A stretch of 30,010 bases of DNA from an uncultured Lachnospiraceae bacterium (GCA_905203555.1 CAJKWK010000033.1:1-30010), one strand, 5' to 3'; counted from the stretch's first letter, positions 6,264 through 14,804 are shown. A program made the numbers and translations. Notes: generated by a model from the letters alone, not told the origin.

Positions 6264-8294
6264 TTTTTCTTGAAGTGTTGTGTAATCCAAAAGCTTTTCT
6301 AACAGTTTCGGATATGTTTCAAGACTTGGATCAGTCTGTAAAATTTCATCAACGGCACCCGAAGCTAATTTTAAGATTTCGGCGTCAGCATAAATATCTG
6401 CCAGTTGAAAAGCATTCATACCACTTTGCTGCGTTCCAATTACATCACCTGGGCCACGAAGCCGCAAGTCTTCCGAAGCAATATAAAAACCATCATTGGA
6501 TTGTTGGAGCACATCCAGTCTGGCAGCCTGTGCTTTTTCTTCAGAGGAAGCGATAAGAACGCAATAGGATTGTGCTCCCCCACGCCCCACTCTGCCGCGC
6601 AATTGGTGCAGTTGAGCCAATCCGAAACGCTCGGCGTTTTCTATAATAATAACTGTAGCATTCGGCACATTCACTCCAACTTCAACTACAGTAGTGGAAA
6701 CCAGTATCTGTACATGTCCACTAGAAAAACCTTCCATAACCGCCGCTTTTTCGGACGCTTTCATGCGTCCATGAAGATATGCTATTTTTGTATCCGGAAA
6801 AAACCGTTGTAAGTTCTTTGTGTATGTCATTACACTTTCAGCTTCTACCTTATCGTTATCATCTACCATGGGGCAGATAATGTATGCTTGATGTTCCTTT
6901 TGAAGTTCCTGCTTTATTAATGTGAACGCTTTTGCTCTATCCTTTGCAGAAACAACACAGTTTTTGATTGGAAGACGATTTGCAGGACGTTCATTCACTA
7001 CGGAAATATCCATGTCACCATATAGGATAAGTGCCATTGTACGTGGAATTGGAGTTGCCGACATAATAAGTACATGAGGCGCACTTCCCTTTTGCCCAAA
7101 CAGATCCCGTTGCCCCACACCAAAACGGTGTTGTTCATCCGTAATCACGAGCGCTAAATTATCATATTGCACGCTGTCCTGAATAAGTGCATGTGTCCCA
7201 ACGATGATGTCTGCTTCATGAGCTGCTATTTTTTTATAGACCATTCGTTTTTCCCTGGCTGTCATGGATCCAGTTAGAAGAACTACCCGAAACGAAAGGT
7301 TATTTTTCTCAAGCAATTCCAGAATGGATTCATAATGTTGTTTTGCAAGCACTTCTGTCGGCGCCATCAAAGCACCCTGATACCCATTTTCTGCCACTTC
7401 TACAAGCGATAGGATTGCCAGGATGGTTTTTCCCGATCCAACATCTCCTTGCACAAGCCGGTTCATTGGTTTTTGTTTGCGCATATCAATGCGGATATCA
7501 TCTAAAGCATTTTTCTGCGCATTGGTTAATTGATAAGGAAGGTTTTTTTCTAACTGTTTGGATAAAATATCTTTAGAAAGCACATATTTGTTTTCCGCTT
7601 CTTCCATGGAGCATTTCAGTTTGCGGATGGATAACAAAAATAAAAAGAATTCATCAAATACAAGTCGCTTTTTGGCAGTATGAAATTCTTCCCAGGAGGT
7701 TGGGTGATGGATTGCAAGAATTGCCTCTCCTTCCTCCATCACGCCATATTTTACTGATAATGCATTCGGCAGAAACTCTTGTTTTTGCATTGTTGTAGAC
7801 TCCAGAAACTGCCGTACTATTTTATGGATTGTATCATTGGATAACCCCTTGGTTTGTGGGTAAACAGGCTGCATATATTTCTGCAGCGCTTCATATTCCG
7901 GGACCGTATAAAAACGTGGTTGCTCCATAATGAGTCCACCGTTCGTATTCTGCACTTTTCCGCAGAACACATAATCATGGCCATATTTTAAAGCCTTTGA
8001 AATCCACGGCATATGATACCATACCAGTTTGATTTTTCCCGTTCCATCATTTAAGAACATTTGTGAAATAGACAGCGTTCCCCTTGTCTGTTTATATACA
8101 TTATTCGTAACAAAAAACCATACAGACTCTACGTTTCCAGGCACTAATTCGGAAATAAATTTCGGGTATGTATAAGTTTCATATCGACGTGGATACAGAT
8201 GTAGTAAATCGTCCGTAGTATATACGCCGATTTTTGCGAATAACTTCGCTGTTTTTTCTCCGACGCCTTCGATTGCTGTAATGGGTGTCTGCAT
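6249..8294 (-). CDS. recG: ATP-dependent DNA helicase RecG
   Basis: A 681-residue protein of normal RecG length. An N-terminal helix-hairpin-helix/wedge part (ITAIEGVGEKTAKLFAKIGV, then the OB-like wedge) precedes SF2 helicase domains: GDVGSGKT (Walker A), ITDEQHRFGVGQR (motif II, DEQH), SATPIPRT (III), and VSTTVVEVGVNVPNA with QLRGRVGRG (V and VI). RecG remodels stalled replication forks and branched recombination intermediates. Start set at the ATG at 8292-8294 after AAAGGGGGGAAAAACG; the longer frame upstream runs through the promoter. A class A promoter lies 27-98 bases upstream. RecG is usually chromosomal, so a copy here suggests the element manages its own fork repair, comparable in role to phage UvsW. 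Confidence 0.95.
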   Translation of the reverse strand: MQTPITAIEGVGEKTAKLFAKIGVYTTDDLLHLYPRRYETYTYPKFISELVPGNVESVWFFVTNNVYKQTRGTLSISQMFLNDGTGKIKLVWYHMPWISKALKYGHDYVFCGKVQNTNGGLIMEQPRFYTVPEYEALQKYMQPVYPQTKGLSNDTIHKIVRQFLESTTMQKQEFLPNALSVKYGVMEEGEAILAIHHPTSWEEFHTAKKRLVFDEFFLFLLSIRKLKCSMEEAENKYVLSKDILSKQLEKNLPYQLTNAQKNALDDIRIDMRKQKPMNRLVQGDVGSGKTILAILSLVEVAENGYQGALMAPTEVLAKQHYESILELLEKNNLSFRVVLLTGSMTAREKRMVYKKIAAHEADIIVGTHALIQDSVQYDNLALVITDEQHRFGVGQRDLFGQKGSAPHVLIMSATPIPRTMALILYGDMDISVVNERPANRLPIKNCVVSAKDRAKAFTLIKQELQKEHQAYIICPMVDDNDKVEAESVMTYTKNLQRFFPDTKIAYLHGRMKASEKAAVMEGFSSGHVQILVSTTVVEVGVNVPNATVIIIENAERFGLAQLHQLRGRVGRGGAQSYCVLIASSEEKAQAARLDVLQQSNDGFYIASEDLRLRGPGDVIGTQQSGMNAFQLADIYADAEILKLASGAVDEILQTDPSLETYPKLLEKLLDYTTLQEKTLSL

Positions 8295-8320
8295 CGTTTT
8301 TCCTCCCCCCTTTTCTTTAA

Positions 8321-8392
8321 AGTATACTTTATCTTGACTGCACCGTACAAATTTGCAAGTTTGCGGATATGAAAAATTGCATTTTTTCAGAG
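8321..8392 (-). promoter_or_regulatory. Class A promoter of recG
   Basis: On the minus strand: A-tract and T-tract, variant ATATCCGCAA (8361-8370), 10 bases, TTGTAC -35 (8345-8350), 18 bases, TATACT -10 (8321-8326). Confidence 0.65.
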
Positions 8393-8451
8393 TAAATGTG
8401 AAAATTTTCAATAAAGGGGTATGATTTTTTGCAATCCGATTGAATTGCAGT

Positions 8452-8459
8452 CCATAATT
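8452..8459 (+). promoter_or_regulatory. Class B promoter core CCATAATT (plus strand)
   Basis: Exact core on the plus strand, 35 bases before the sortase start. It is the only class B core facing right, and the sortase is the only non-transposon gene facing right, so the motif tracks gene direction. Confidence 0.65.
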
Positions 8460-8494
8460 TCTATGAATCAAAAATAGGAATTGGAGGAAATGCA

Positions 8495-9247
8495 ATGAAA
8501 TCAGTCAAAGGAATCATTATGGCAATATTGGCATTTATCTGCGTTATCAGCGGTTTTGTCAGTATCAGCAGTTTTCTGTCTAAAAAACAGGACGAAGCTG
8601 CTTATGAAAATCTAAGGGAGTCTGTCCATCCTTCCTTGGAGACAACGGTTGCGGAAACCGAGCCTTTGACTGAATTGTCAGAGGAAACGGATCCAGTTGT
8701 TGAGAGCGCCGAAAGCGATGAATATACGGGAATCAAGAACTTGATGGAACAAAACTCAAACGTCGTTGGTTGGATTACAATCGATGACACCAACATTGAT
8801 TATCCGATTGTTCAGAATAAAGATGACAATGAGTATTTTTTACATCGTGACATCAACGGTGAAAAAAATTCTGCAGGTTCGATTTATTTGGACAGCAATC
8901 ACGAAATGAATGAAATCGGACTTCATGTCATTTATGGACATCATATGAAAAATGGAACCATGTTCAAAGATATTGTAAAGTTTCGTGATTCCAATTACAT
9001 GCAGCAGCATCAGAACATTAAGGTTTGGACGAATGAAAAGGAATTAACCTTAAAACCTGTATACTGTTATGCTGGTTCAGCTGACGGCTCTTACAGAAAT
9101 TCTTTTGGTTCGGCATCAGAATTACAAGAGTTTCTAAAAGAAAAAACAGGAGAAACTATTTCTTCTGACAATGTATTTGTGTTCATCACATGCTCTTATG
9201 GAAGCACCGATGAGCGTACATATTTGATTTGCGAAGAAGAGGGGTAA
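8495..9247 (+). CDS. srtB: Class B sortase
   Basis: A 250-residue membrane-anchored transpeptidase. Residues 7-28 are a hydrophobic N-terminal signal/anchor, followed by an acidic Thr/Glu/Ser-rich stem (about 45-75). The catalytic domain shows the class B signature: VVGWITIDDTNIDYPIVQ (about 90-107), catalytic His149 in HVIYGHHMKNGTMF, catalytic Cys233 in ITCSYGSTDERT, and Arg241. Sortase B enzymes join specific surface proteins to peptidoglycan or sortase-assembled structures. No substrate with a sorting signal is in the window. Ribosome binding site GGAGGAAATGCA fixes the start. A class B core precedes it and a terminator overlaps its stop codon. Confidence 0.93.
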   Translation: MKSVKGIIMAILAFICVISGFVSISSFLSKKQDEAAYENLRESVHPSLETTVAETEPLTELSEETDPVVESAESDEYTGIKNLMEQNSNVVGWITIDDTNIDYPIVQNKDDNEYFLHRDINGEKNSAGSIYLDSNHEMNEIGLHVIYGHHMKNGTMFKDIVKFRDSNYMQQHQNIKVWTNEKELTLKPVYCYAGSADGSYRNSFGSASELQEFLKEKTGETISSDNVFVFITCSYGSTDERTYLICEEEG

Positions 9248-9265
9248 AGCCTTCTTCTTTTTTTG
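9233..9265 (+). terminator. Terminator of the sortase gene
   Basis: GAAGAAG (9233-9239) pairs with CTTCTTC (9251-9257) and is followed by seven T; the stem includes the last sense codons of the sortase gene. Confidence 0.8.
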
Positions 9266-9278
9266 TTCAAGACCCACC

Positions 9279-9307
9279 AAAAAAAAAGAAGCCCGCAAGC
9301 GAGCTTC
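9279..9307 (-). terminator. Terminator of the SSB-like gene
   Basis: Minus-strand stem GAAGCTCG/CGGGCTTC with a four-base loop and nine T. It faces the sortase terminator, so the two convergent genes are separated. Confidence 0.85.
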
Positions 9308-9313
9308 CTTCCG

Positions 9314-10228
9314 TTATACTTCTTCTGTTATGGAATTCTCGATATCTTCCGAATCCAGAGGTGCATCATCCCCAAAAAGTTGAGCTCTGGCAGCCTGTCC
9401 AGCTGCAATTTCTTCTTGTTTTCTCTCCTCTTCTATTTCTTCCATTGTTTTGCATCCTGTCAGATATTCTGTAGAATATGGGACAATTTCCGTTGCGGAA
9501 TCCCGATATATGTATTCTGTCTGACAGAATGGACATGTATGTGTCCTGGTGTATTCGCGCGTCTGGATGGCTCCGTCAACAAATACCATGCCTCCTTCCT
9601 GGATTGCTCGGTAATCATTATCAGCAACATACCCATAAGACTTTACAAACGGGAAATCATGCTTATTTTCTTCATCGTCTTCTTTAATACGGTACTTTCG
9701 CATGATATCAAGCTGATAATTGGTAATTTTCTGTCCCTTATCGGTAATAAATAATTCTGGTGCAGTGCATGCTTTTCCAATAACAGTAATACGATTTGAG
9801 ATCTCAGCATTCTGCCGCATATCCTGATTTCCCTCTTCTGGCGTAAGTCCTTTACATTCAGTCTTCATAAAAATCGGATTAATAAATGCCAAAGTAGTCT
9901 TGATTGGTTCCATTTGCTGGCAATTCGGACAGCAAATGGACTTTGTGACATTGACGGTTGCAAGGGTTCCACGAATCAGAACCATATCGCCGACTTCCCA
10001 GGTTTTCATCAATTTCATAATCTTTTTATTTTGACTCAATACAATGGGGACATCAATACGAATACGTTTATCCACTGCGCCGAAATCACGGATTCCCCTC
10101 ACAACAGAAATAGCCCCAATCACACGCAGCAAAGTTCTGGATGGATTGGTTTCATCCGTGGAATTATAAAACAGCTTTGGATCTTGGATGACGCGGCCAT
10201 ACAGTGTTACTTCATTATGTCTTGCCAT
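9314..10228 (-). CDS. SSB-like protein with two OB-folds and two zinc-ribbon motifs
   Basis: A 304-residue protein. The first OB-like unit (NEVTLYGRVIQDPKLFYNS ... WEVGDMVLIRGTLATV) ends in a zinc-ribbon CCPNC; the second (NRITVIGKACTAPELFI ... GGMVFVDGAIQTREY) ends in CPFC, so each OB-fold is followed by a Cys pair motif. The C-terminus is acidic (DDAPLDSEDIENSITEEV), as in bacterial SSB tails that recruit partner proteins. The likely role is binding single-stranded DNA in replication or recombination. Start chosen at 10226-10228 because AAAGGAG sits seven bases upstream; the longer frame has no good start. A variant class B core lies 30 bases before the start. Internal duplication plus zinc ribbons is not standard for SSB. 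Confidence 0.75.
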   Translation of the reverse strand: MARHNEVTLYGRVIQDPKLFYNSTDETNPSRTLLRVIGAISVVRGIRDFGAVDKRIRIDVPIVLSQNKKIMKLMKTWEVGDMVLIRGTLATVNVTKSICCPNCQQMEPIKTTLAFINPIFMKTECKGLTPEEGNQDMRQNAEISNRITVIGKACTAPELFITDKGQKITNYQLDIMRKYRIKEDDEENKHDFPFVKSYGYVADNDYRAIQEGGMVFVDGAIQTREYTRTHTCPFCQTEYIYRDSATEIVPYSTEYLTGCKTMEEIEEERKQEEIAAGQAARAQLFGDDAPLDSEDIENSITEEV

Positions 10229-10258
10229 ATCTTCTCTCCTTTTCTTCAATGTTTTTTT

Positions 10259-10266
10259 AAGTATGG
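10259..10266 (-). promoter_or_regulatory. Variant class B core CCATACTT
   Basis: One mismatch to CCATAATT, and 30 bases before the start at 10228, the same spacing as exact copies. Confidence 0.4.
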
Positions 10267-10299
10267 GATTTTTTTTGAAAAAAAACGCAAAATACTATA

Positions 10300-10490
10300 G
10301 CGATTCCTGACGACTCTGTGCACTGCCACTATTTTCAGGACATATCGGCAAGGAGGCTCGGCCATTCAATGACCGAGTTGGTTGACCAGCAGGTTTTCTG
10401 CGGCAAAAAAATATAATACGGAAAAGAACTGCACATGAGCAAAGAACATGATGTCAATGCGCAGAAGTAATGTCATATTCCGTATGAACA
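10300..10490. other. Intergenic region with strong inverted repeats, no gene
   Basis: No supported ORF. It holds CCTGA/TCAGG (10306-10310 with 10335-10339); a near-perfect 21-base dyad CTCGG-C-CATT-C-AATG-A-CCGAG at 10357-10377; and an outer repeat ATACGGAA/TTCCGTAT (10416-10423 with 10478-10485) enclosing a second stem CTGCaCAT/ATGcGCAG. It lies downstream of the phoH stop and upstream of the SSB-like promoter. It could be a small RNA, an operator cluster or a 3'-UTR structure; no T-tract makes it a simple terminator. Confidence 0.4.
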
Positions 10491-10506
10491 CCTGATATCT
10501 GATAGG

Positions 10507-11889
10507 TTAAGAAATCAGTGAAGCAACTCGTGCCGCCAATTCACTTCTTGTTGTTTCGTCATCCGTAAAACCAATCACACAACATAAGGGGTCTCCGGAC
10601 ATCAGTTTCAGCGCATAGGCGAGGCCGTTGTTATATTTATTTAATCTGGGGTTATCAATCTGATTCAGATCTCCTGAAATTACCAATTTGGTATCTGATC
10701 CCACGCGAGTTAAAATCCCCTTCATTTGTGATATCGTCGTATTCTGTGCTTCATCCACATAGAGGATTTGTCTCGTTAAAGAACGGCCACGCAAGAAGCT
10801 GAGCGCTTCCGTGGAAATATAACCGCGGTCAATCAGTTCCTGCACCTTTTCCTGTACATCCGTTTCTTTTCCGCCGGATTTCTTCACGCCTTTGGCATCT
10901 GCCAGGAGTTCGAGATTATCCATACATCCTCTTAGTAAGGGACCTACTTTGCTGGTCTCATCGCCAGGGAGCGCTCCAATATCCCTGTCAAATTCCACAT
11001 TCGCCCTTGTGACCGTCATTTTCCGATAAACCTGTCTGTTTTTACACTGTTCCAATCCACACGCAAGGGTTAAGAATGTTTTCGCCGTTCCAGCGGAACC
11101 CTTTAAGATAACAAGTGGTAATTCTTTAGCTGGAGTCATCAGGGCTTCAATGGCGAAACGCTGGGCAACATTTCTCGGTGTGATACCACATGGTTTCGAT
11201 TCATCATGTAATAGCTTACGAATAATCTGGTTCTTTACAATGCCAAGCACACTACCGCTGCTATCACATGGATGCAGAATAACAAATTCATTTTCTAAAA
11301 ATTGGAGGTGTTCTTCTGTCATGGTCAATACAGCATCTACCCGAATGTTTCCATCAGACAGGAATTTCTCAAAATCATCTGAAGAAAGAAATCCCTCTGC
11401 TCTGCCATTATAAAGCAGATAGTCGTCATCCACCATTTCATGTCTGTAGTCTTCCGCTGGAAGATCCAGGATATTTGCCTTGATTCGAACATTCGTGTCT
11501 TTGGATACTACAACTACTGGGCAGCCATTATCTTTGGAAAGCGATAAAGCGGTTGCAAGGATGCGGTTATCCGGACTGTCTTTCCAACCGTTTGGGAGTA
11601 AGGTTAAAGGTGCATTAGATACAACTTTGATACACCCACCTTTTTCTGTTAATACCCCATCCTTAAAGGATCCGTTCTGCCTCAAGCTGTCAAAATTGCG
11701 AAGCGCCTTCCTGACATTATATCCCTTGTCTCCGGGAGCATCCTTGTGTCCGTCTAACTCCTCAATTACAATATCCGGAACAACAATGATGTTATCTTCA
11801 AACATTGCCATGCAATCCGGATCGGAAATGAAAACATTAGTGTCCAGCACATAGATTTTTTGTGCGGATTTTCTTTTCTTTTTTGCCAT
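10507..11889 (-). CDS. phoH: PIN domain-PhoH ATPase fusion (PhoH2-type)
   Basis: A 460-residue protein. Residues about 12-160 form a PIN RNase domain (YVLDTNVF with Asp16, VIEELDGHK, then a DNRILATAL motif). Residues about 240-460 form a PhoH/SF1-like ATPase with LKGSAGTAKTFLTLACGLEQ (Walker A), ILYVDEAQNTTISQMK (Walker B) and LVISGDLNQID. PIN-PhoH fusions (PhoH2, YlaK) are described as RNA helicase/RNases, and phoH is frequent in large phages. Start at the ATG after AGAGGAGG; a class B core lies 28 bases upstream. All motifs look intact. Confidence 0.92.
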   Translation of the reverse strand: MAKKKRKSAQKIYVLDTNVFISDPDCMAMFEDNIIVVPDIVIEELDGHKDAPGDKGYNVRKALRNFDSLRQNGSFKDGVLTEKGGCIKVVSNAPLTLLPNGWKDSPDNRILATALSLSKDNGCPVVVVSKDTNVRIKANILDLPAEDYRHEMVDDDYLLYNGRAEGFLSSDDFEKFLSDGNIRVDAVLTMTEEHLQFLENEFVILHPCDSSGSVLGIVKNQIIRKLLHDESKPCGITPRNVAQRFAIEALMTPAKELPLVILKGSAGTAKTFLTLACGLEQCKNRQVYRKMTVTRANVEFDRDIGALPGDETSKVGPLLRGCMDNLELLADAKGVKKSGGKETDVQEKVQELIDRGYISTEALSFLRGRSLTRQILYVDEAQNTTISQMKGILTRVGSDTKLVISGDLNQIDNPRLNKYNNGLAYALKLMSGDPLCCVIGFTDDETTRSELAARVASLIS

Positions 11890-11917
11890 AAAAACCTCCT
11901 CTGATTGTATTTAAAGT

Positions 11918-11925
11918 AATTATGG
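11918..11925 (-). promoter_or_regulatory. Class B promoter core CCATAATT
   Basis: Exact core 28 bases before the phoH start, downstream of the terminator at 11958-11998. Confidence 0.6.
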
Positions 11926-11957
11926 GGATTTTTTAAAATAAAATGGCATTTTCAGGC

Positions 11958-11998
11958 AAAAAAAAGAGACAATCCCATGGTTTACCATGTATTGTCTC
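11958..11998 (-). terminator. Strong terminator after the nucleotidase gene
   Basis: Long minus-strand stem GAGACAAT/ATTGTCTC, continued by CATGGT/ACCATG around AA, followed by eight T. It ends the three-gene operon 13287 to 12010. Confidence 0.9.
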
Positions 11999-12009
11999 CT
12001 TGGAGTATA

Positions 12010-12510
12010 CTATGTTGTTGCAAAAAGGATTTCCTGCAATTTCGGAATCTCCTGTACGCGAATACCTCTGAATGTATGATTATTGCCATTGATACCATTC
12101 AGCCATTTAATGGCAGTGCCGCCAGCGGCCTCCCATTCAATGAGGTTGACACTGTAATCATCAATCAGCACATCATCCTTTGTAAGTGGACGGCGAAGAG
12201 CTTCCATTACAAAAGATGCTTTATTGACACCACATGGAACCATCAGACGGTGTTCATGGTCAAAATGCGGCATATACCGATCGCTCCATGCGTGTTTCTC
12301 ATCGAACGCATAGGTATCCGGGATATATGCGGACAGAATAAACGCCTCACAAGCCGGATTTTTAGCCAGATCATTTGCGAATGTGGCCATTTCTGTTGGT
12401 CTAAGGGTTGCGAAGTATCCTTTCTTTTTCAAGTCAGCAGGGGATGCTGCTGCCCTCCATTCTGCTGCTGTGCCATCCAAATCAATGTAAATTGTTTTTC
12501 TCTTTTTCAT
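12010..12510 (-). CDS. HAD-family 5'(3')-deoxyribonucleotidase-like protein
   Basis: A 166-residue protein with HAD phosphatase motifs: YIDLDGTAAEW (motif I, nucleophile Asp10, general acid Asp12), FILSAYIPD (motif II Ser), NKASFVMEA (motif III Lys) and LIDDYSVNLIEWEAAGG (motif IV). The YSVNLIEWEAAGG tail and length resemble the NT5C-type deoxyribonucleotidase family, which removes phosphate from dNMPs; that function fits a replicon with Dcd. Start set at 12508-12510 because GGAGAAAAAA precedes this ATG; the longer frame overlaps the next upstream gene. It ends in TAG, evidence that amber is a normal stop here. Confidence 0.8.
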   Translation of the reverse strand: MKKRKTIYIDLDGTAAEWRAAASPADLKKKGYFATLRPTEMATFANDLAKNPACEAFILSAYIPDTYAFDEKHAWSDRYMPHFDHEHRLMVPCGVNKASFVMEALRRPLTKDDVLIDDYSVNLIEWEAAGGTAIKWLNGINGNNHTFRGIRVQEIPKLQEILFATT

Positions 12511-12535
12511 TTTTTTCTCCTTCTTCTGTTTTTTG

Positions 12536-12715
12536 TTACATATTCCAACGTTTAAAAATCTGCGCAATATCTTCAACAATTTCTGGAATTTCAAATTGCT
12601 TCTGATATGCAATCACAAGTACACTCAAGATAATGAGTAAAACACCCCTTTGTACTCTACGTCGTCCAAACGCAATACATGCAATGCGATATCCTCTTCT
12701 GATAGTACGAATCAT
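12536..12715 (-). CDS. Small predicted membrane protein, 59 residues
   Basis: The ATG at 12713-12715 follows AAAAGGAAAATATC and opens a 59-codon frame ending TAA (12536-12538), 25 bases before the nucleotidase start. The N-terminus is strongly basic (MIRTIRRGYR, FGRRRVQRG), followed by a hydrophobic stretch GVLLIILSVLVIAY (about residues 24-37) and an amphipathic acidic-to-basic tail (EIVEDIAQIFKRW). It reads as a small inner-membrane protein with its N-terminus inside. No family is recognised. Its place inside the 13287-12010 operon supports it being real. Confidence 0.6.
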   Translation of the reverse strand: MIRTIRRGYRIACIAFGRRRVQRGVLLIILSVLVIAYQKQFEIPEIVEDIAQIFKRWNM

Positions 12716-12771
12716 GATATTTTCCTTTTGAAGCTATGTCATAAGAAGCGCCATGATATATTACCCGTATT

Positions 12772-13287
12772 TTAGGAACATCGTCTAACTTTGATGTAAT
12801 TATGAAGCGCATTCTGTCGTTCAAGCAGCTTATTGATCTGCTTTTTAACCATATTTGGATTAGATGCTGTGTACATGATAGGATAGAGTTCTCGAATCTG
12901 ATCCGAAAGTTTGCGGTATTCCCGCTCTAACAATACATCTGTGTAATCGAATTTTTCTGCGGTACTCTGAGTGTACGAATAACCCCATTTTTCTCTCACT
13001 GTCTTGCGGCGAATTTTCTGTAGTCTTTCAACCGTATGTGTTGCTGCAGTGATTAAATCCGCTTCCTGCAACGCGTCCAGCATAGAAGTGGCCTGTTTTG
13101 CATCCTGATGCGTATAAGAATTAAACCGGCACATTTTACAGGAGCAATGTACTTTTCCTTTAGAAAGTTTTCCACGAACCGGCATCCAGGCATCCTCCAC
13201 GAACTGATGATTGCGAATAATATTTTCTTTATGCTGAATATGTAACTCTCTCTGTCTTCTACGGTATTTTCTGTTTTTATGGATCAT
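12772..13287 (-). CDS. Hypothetical basic Cys-motif protein
   Basis: A 171-residue basic protein starting MIHKNRKYRRRQRELHIQHK. A compact cysteine motif HCSCKMC (about residues 47-53) in a basic context, followed by RFNSYTHQDAK, suggests metal binding and nucleic-acid contact. The C-terminal half is helical and charged. No family recognised. Ribosome binding site AGAGGAGGATATTT and a class B core 37 bases upstream mark it as the first gene of a three-gene operon. Confidence 0.65.
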   Translation of the reverse strand: MIHKNRKYRRRQRELHIQHKENIIRNHQFVEDAWMPVRGKLSKGKVHCSCKMCRFNSYTHQDAKQATSMLDALQEADLITAATHTVERLQKIRRKTVREKWGYSYTQSTAEKFDYTDVLLEREYRKLSDQIRELYPIMYTASNPNMVKKQINKLLERQNALHNYIKVRRCS

Positions 13288-13324
13288 AAATATCCTCCTC
13301 TCAGATTTCTCTATTTTTCTGTTT

Positions 13325-13332
13325 AATTATGG
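13325..13332 (-). promoter_or_regulatory. Class B promoter core CCATAATT
   Basis: Exact core 37 bases before the start at 13287. Confidence 0.6.
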
Positions 13333-13349
13333 ATGCCGAATATAATCAA

Positions 13350-13380
13350 AACAAAAACAGCGGAGTTCTTCCGCTGTTTT
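13350..13380 (-). terminator. Terminator of the DUF2130 gene
   Basis: Near-perfect 11-base inverted repeat AAAACAGCGGA/TCCGCTGTTTT with a five-base loop and a T-rich continuation on the minus strand, 25 bases after the stop at 13406. Confidence 0.9.
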
Positions 13381-13405
13381 GTGTGGTTAAGATCATTAAT
13401 ACAGA

Positions 13406-14752
13406 TTAAGAATCAGCAATTGATGGATCTGCTTTTGACAGCTCCGCAAAACGCTTTTGCATCGTCGGATTATCTTTCGTCAGTTTCTTGACAGTTAAAT
13501 CCTCCAGTTTATCATTTGCTAATCTTAAATTGTTTTCAGAAGATAAGAGCGCTTCCTTAACTTTCTGCATTCTTGCAATGGATTTGTCGATCTCATCAAT
13601 CGCCGCCTGAAATTTCTCACTGGCAATTCGGTAATTTCTTCCGAAACGATCTTTGAAATCGTAAAGATTCTGTTCAAACTTTGAGATATCGATGTTCTGG
13701 TTGCGGATCGTCTCCAATTCTCTCTGATAACCCAGAGAATTCAGCGCTGCATTTCGAAGCAGGGAAATCAGAGTAATGAAAAACTGCGGGCGGATAATGT
13801 ACATTTTAGGGTACTGATACGCCTCGACAATGCCGGTGTTGTATAATTCATTGTCTGCTTCCAGCATAGTAACAAGAACGGCATACTCACATCCTTTTTC
13901 CCTGCGGTCTTTATCCAGTTCCTTCAGGAAATCGGTATTTTTATGTTTGGTTGCAGTTGTTTCATTTTCATTTTTCATTTCAAACATGATCGAGATAAAT
14001 TCCATACCGTTCTCATCAAAATCCCGGAAGATAAAATCTCCTTTGCTGCCGGATTTAGATACCTGGTTGTCCTTTTCAAAGTAAGCATTCTGAAATCCGA
14101 TCGCACGTACCTGATTGAATGCGGTTTCACAATGCTGTTCCAGAGTTTCACCGATCATCTTCGTGCTCATTTTCGCTTTTAAATCGCGATAATAAGCAAT
14201 CTGCTCATCTTTTGATTTCAACTGTTCGTCGTAACGGGCCATGAGATTCTGTTCTCGCAGATTTGCCTCTGTCTGCTCAAGTGTCAGTTTGTTTTTTAAT
14301 TCTGCAACTTCCGCTTCTTTTGCTGAGAGTTTCTTATCTGCTTCTGCCTGCGCAGTAGTGACCGCAAGTGCCTGCTCTTTTCCGGAAGCGTCCAGTTTCG
14401 CCCTCAGGTCTGCAATTACGGCATCTTTATCAAAAAGCTGTTTCTGATACTGCTGTTCCGCTTCTGTTCTGGTCAGTTTCAGTTCAGAAGCTTTCTGTTC
14501 CTGTTCTGAGGATAAGGTTGCTTTTAAACTGGCAATTTCTGCATCCTTTTGGCGGATTGACTCCTGGTGTTTTGCGTCAGCTTCTGCAACAGCGAGCTGC
14601 AATGTTTTTTCTTTATCCATCTGCGCAGCTTCCTGCTGCCTCTGCAATTCTTTTGCAAATTCTTTATCTCTGACCTGCTTCACAATGGCAGCATAGCCGG
14701 TTTCATCTACTTCAAACTGTTCTCCGCAATGCGGACATTTTAATTTTTCCAT
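13406..14752 (-). CDS. DUF2130 family protein with coiled coil
   Basis: A 448-residue protein. It opens with a short zinc-ribbon-like KCPHCGEQF (residues 4-12), continues as a long coiled coil of Lys/Glu/Ala/Gln repeats (about 30-200), and ends with a conserved domain containing GDFIFRDFDENGMEFISIMFEMKNE, KHKNTDFLKELDKDR and YPKMYIIRPQFFITLISLLRNAAL, the hallmark sequences of DUF2130. The D...FEMKNE pattern is compatible with a PD-(D/E)XK-like nuclease core (inference). Start at 14750-14752 is preferred because AAAGGAGAAACA precedes it; an alternative ATG at 14779 is also possible. A class B core lies at 14805. Confidence 0.85.
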   Translation of the reverse strand: MEKLKCPHCGEQFEVDETGYAAIVKQVRDKEFAKELQRQQEAAQMDKEKTLQLAVAEADAKHQESIRQKDAEIASLKATLSSEQEQKASELKLTRTEAEQQYQKQLFDKDAVIADLRAKLDASGKEQALAVTTAQAEADKKLSAKEAEVAELKNKLTLEQTEANLREQNLMARYDEQLKSKDEQIAYYRDLKAKMSTKMIGETLEQHCETAFNQVRAIGFQNAYFEKDNQVSKSGSKGDFIFRDFDENGMEFISIMFEMKNENETTATKHKNTDFLKELDKDRREKGCEYAVLVTMLEADNELYNTGIVEAYQYPKMYIIRPQFFITLISLLRNAALNSLGYQRELETIRNQNIDISKFEQNLYDFKDRFGRNYRIASEKFQAAIDEIDKSIARMQKVKEALLSSENNLRLANDKLEDLTVKKLTKDNPTMQKRFAELSKADPSIADS

Positions 14753-14804
14753 TGTTTCTCCTTTTCCAGACACGCTCATAATGCCTTCTATAATATTTCG
14801 CTCC

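Noticed and set aside
8294..8495. Longer recG start at 8495
   Set aside because: The extra residues translate the class A promoter and leader; the ATG at 8292-8294 has the ribosome binding site and gives the normal RecG N-terminus.
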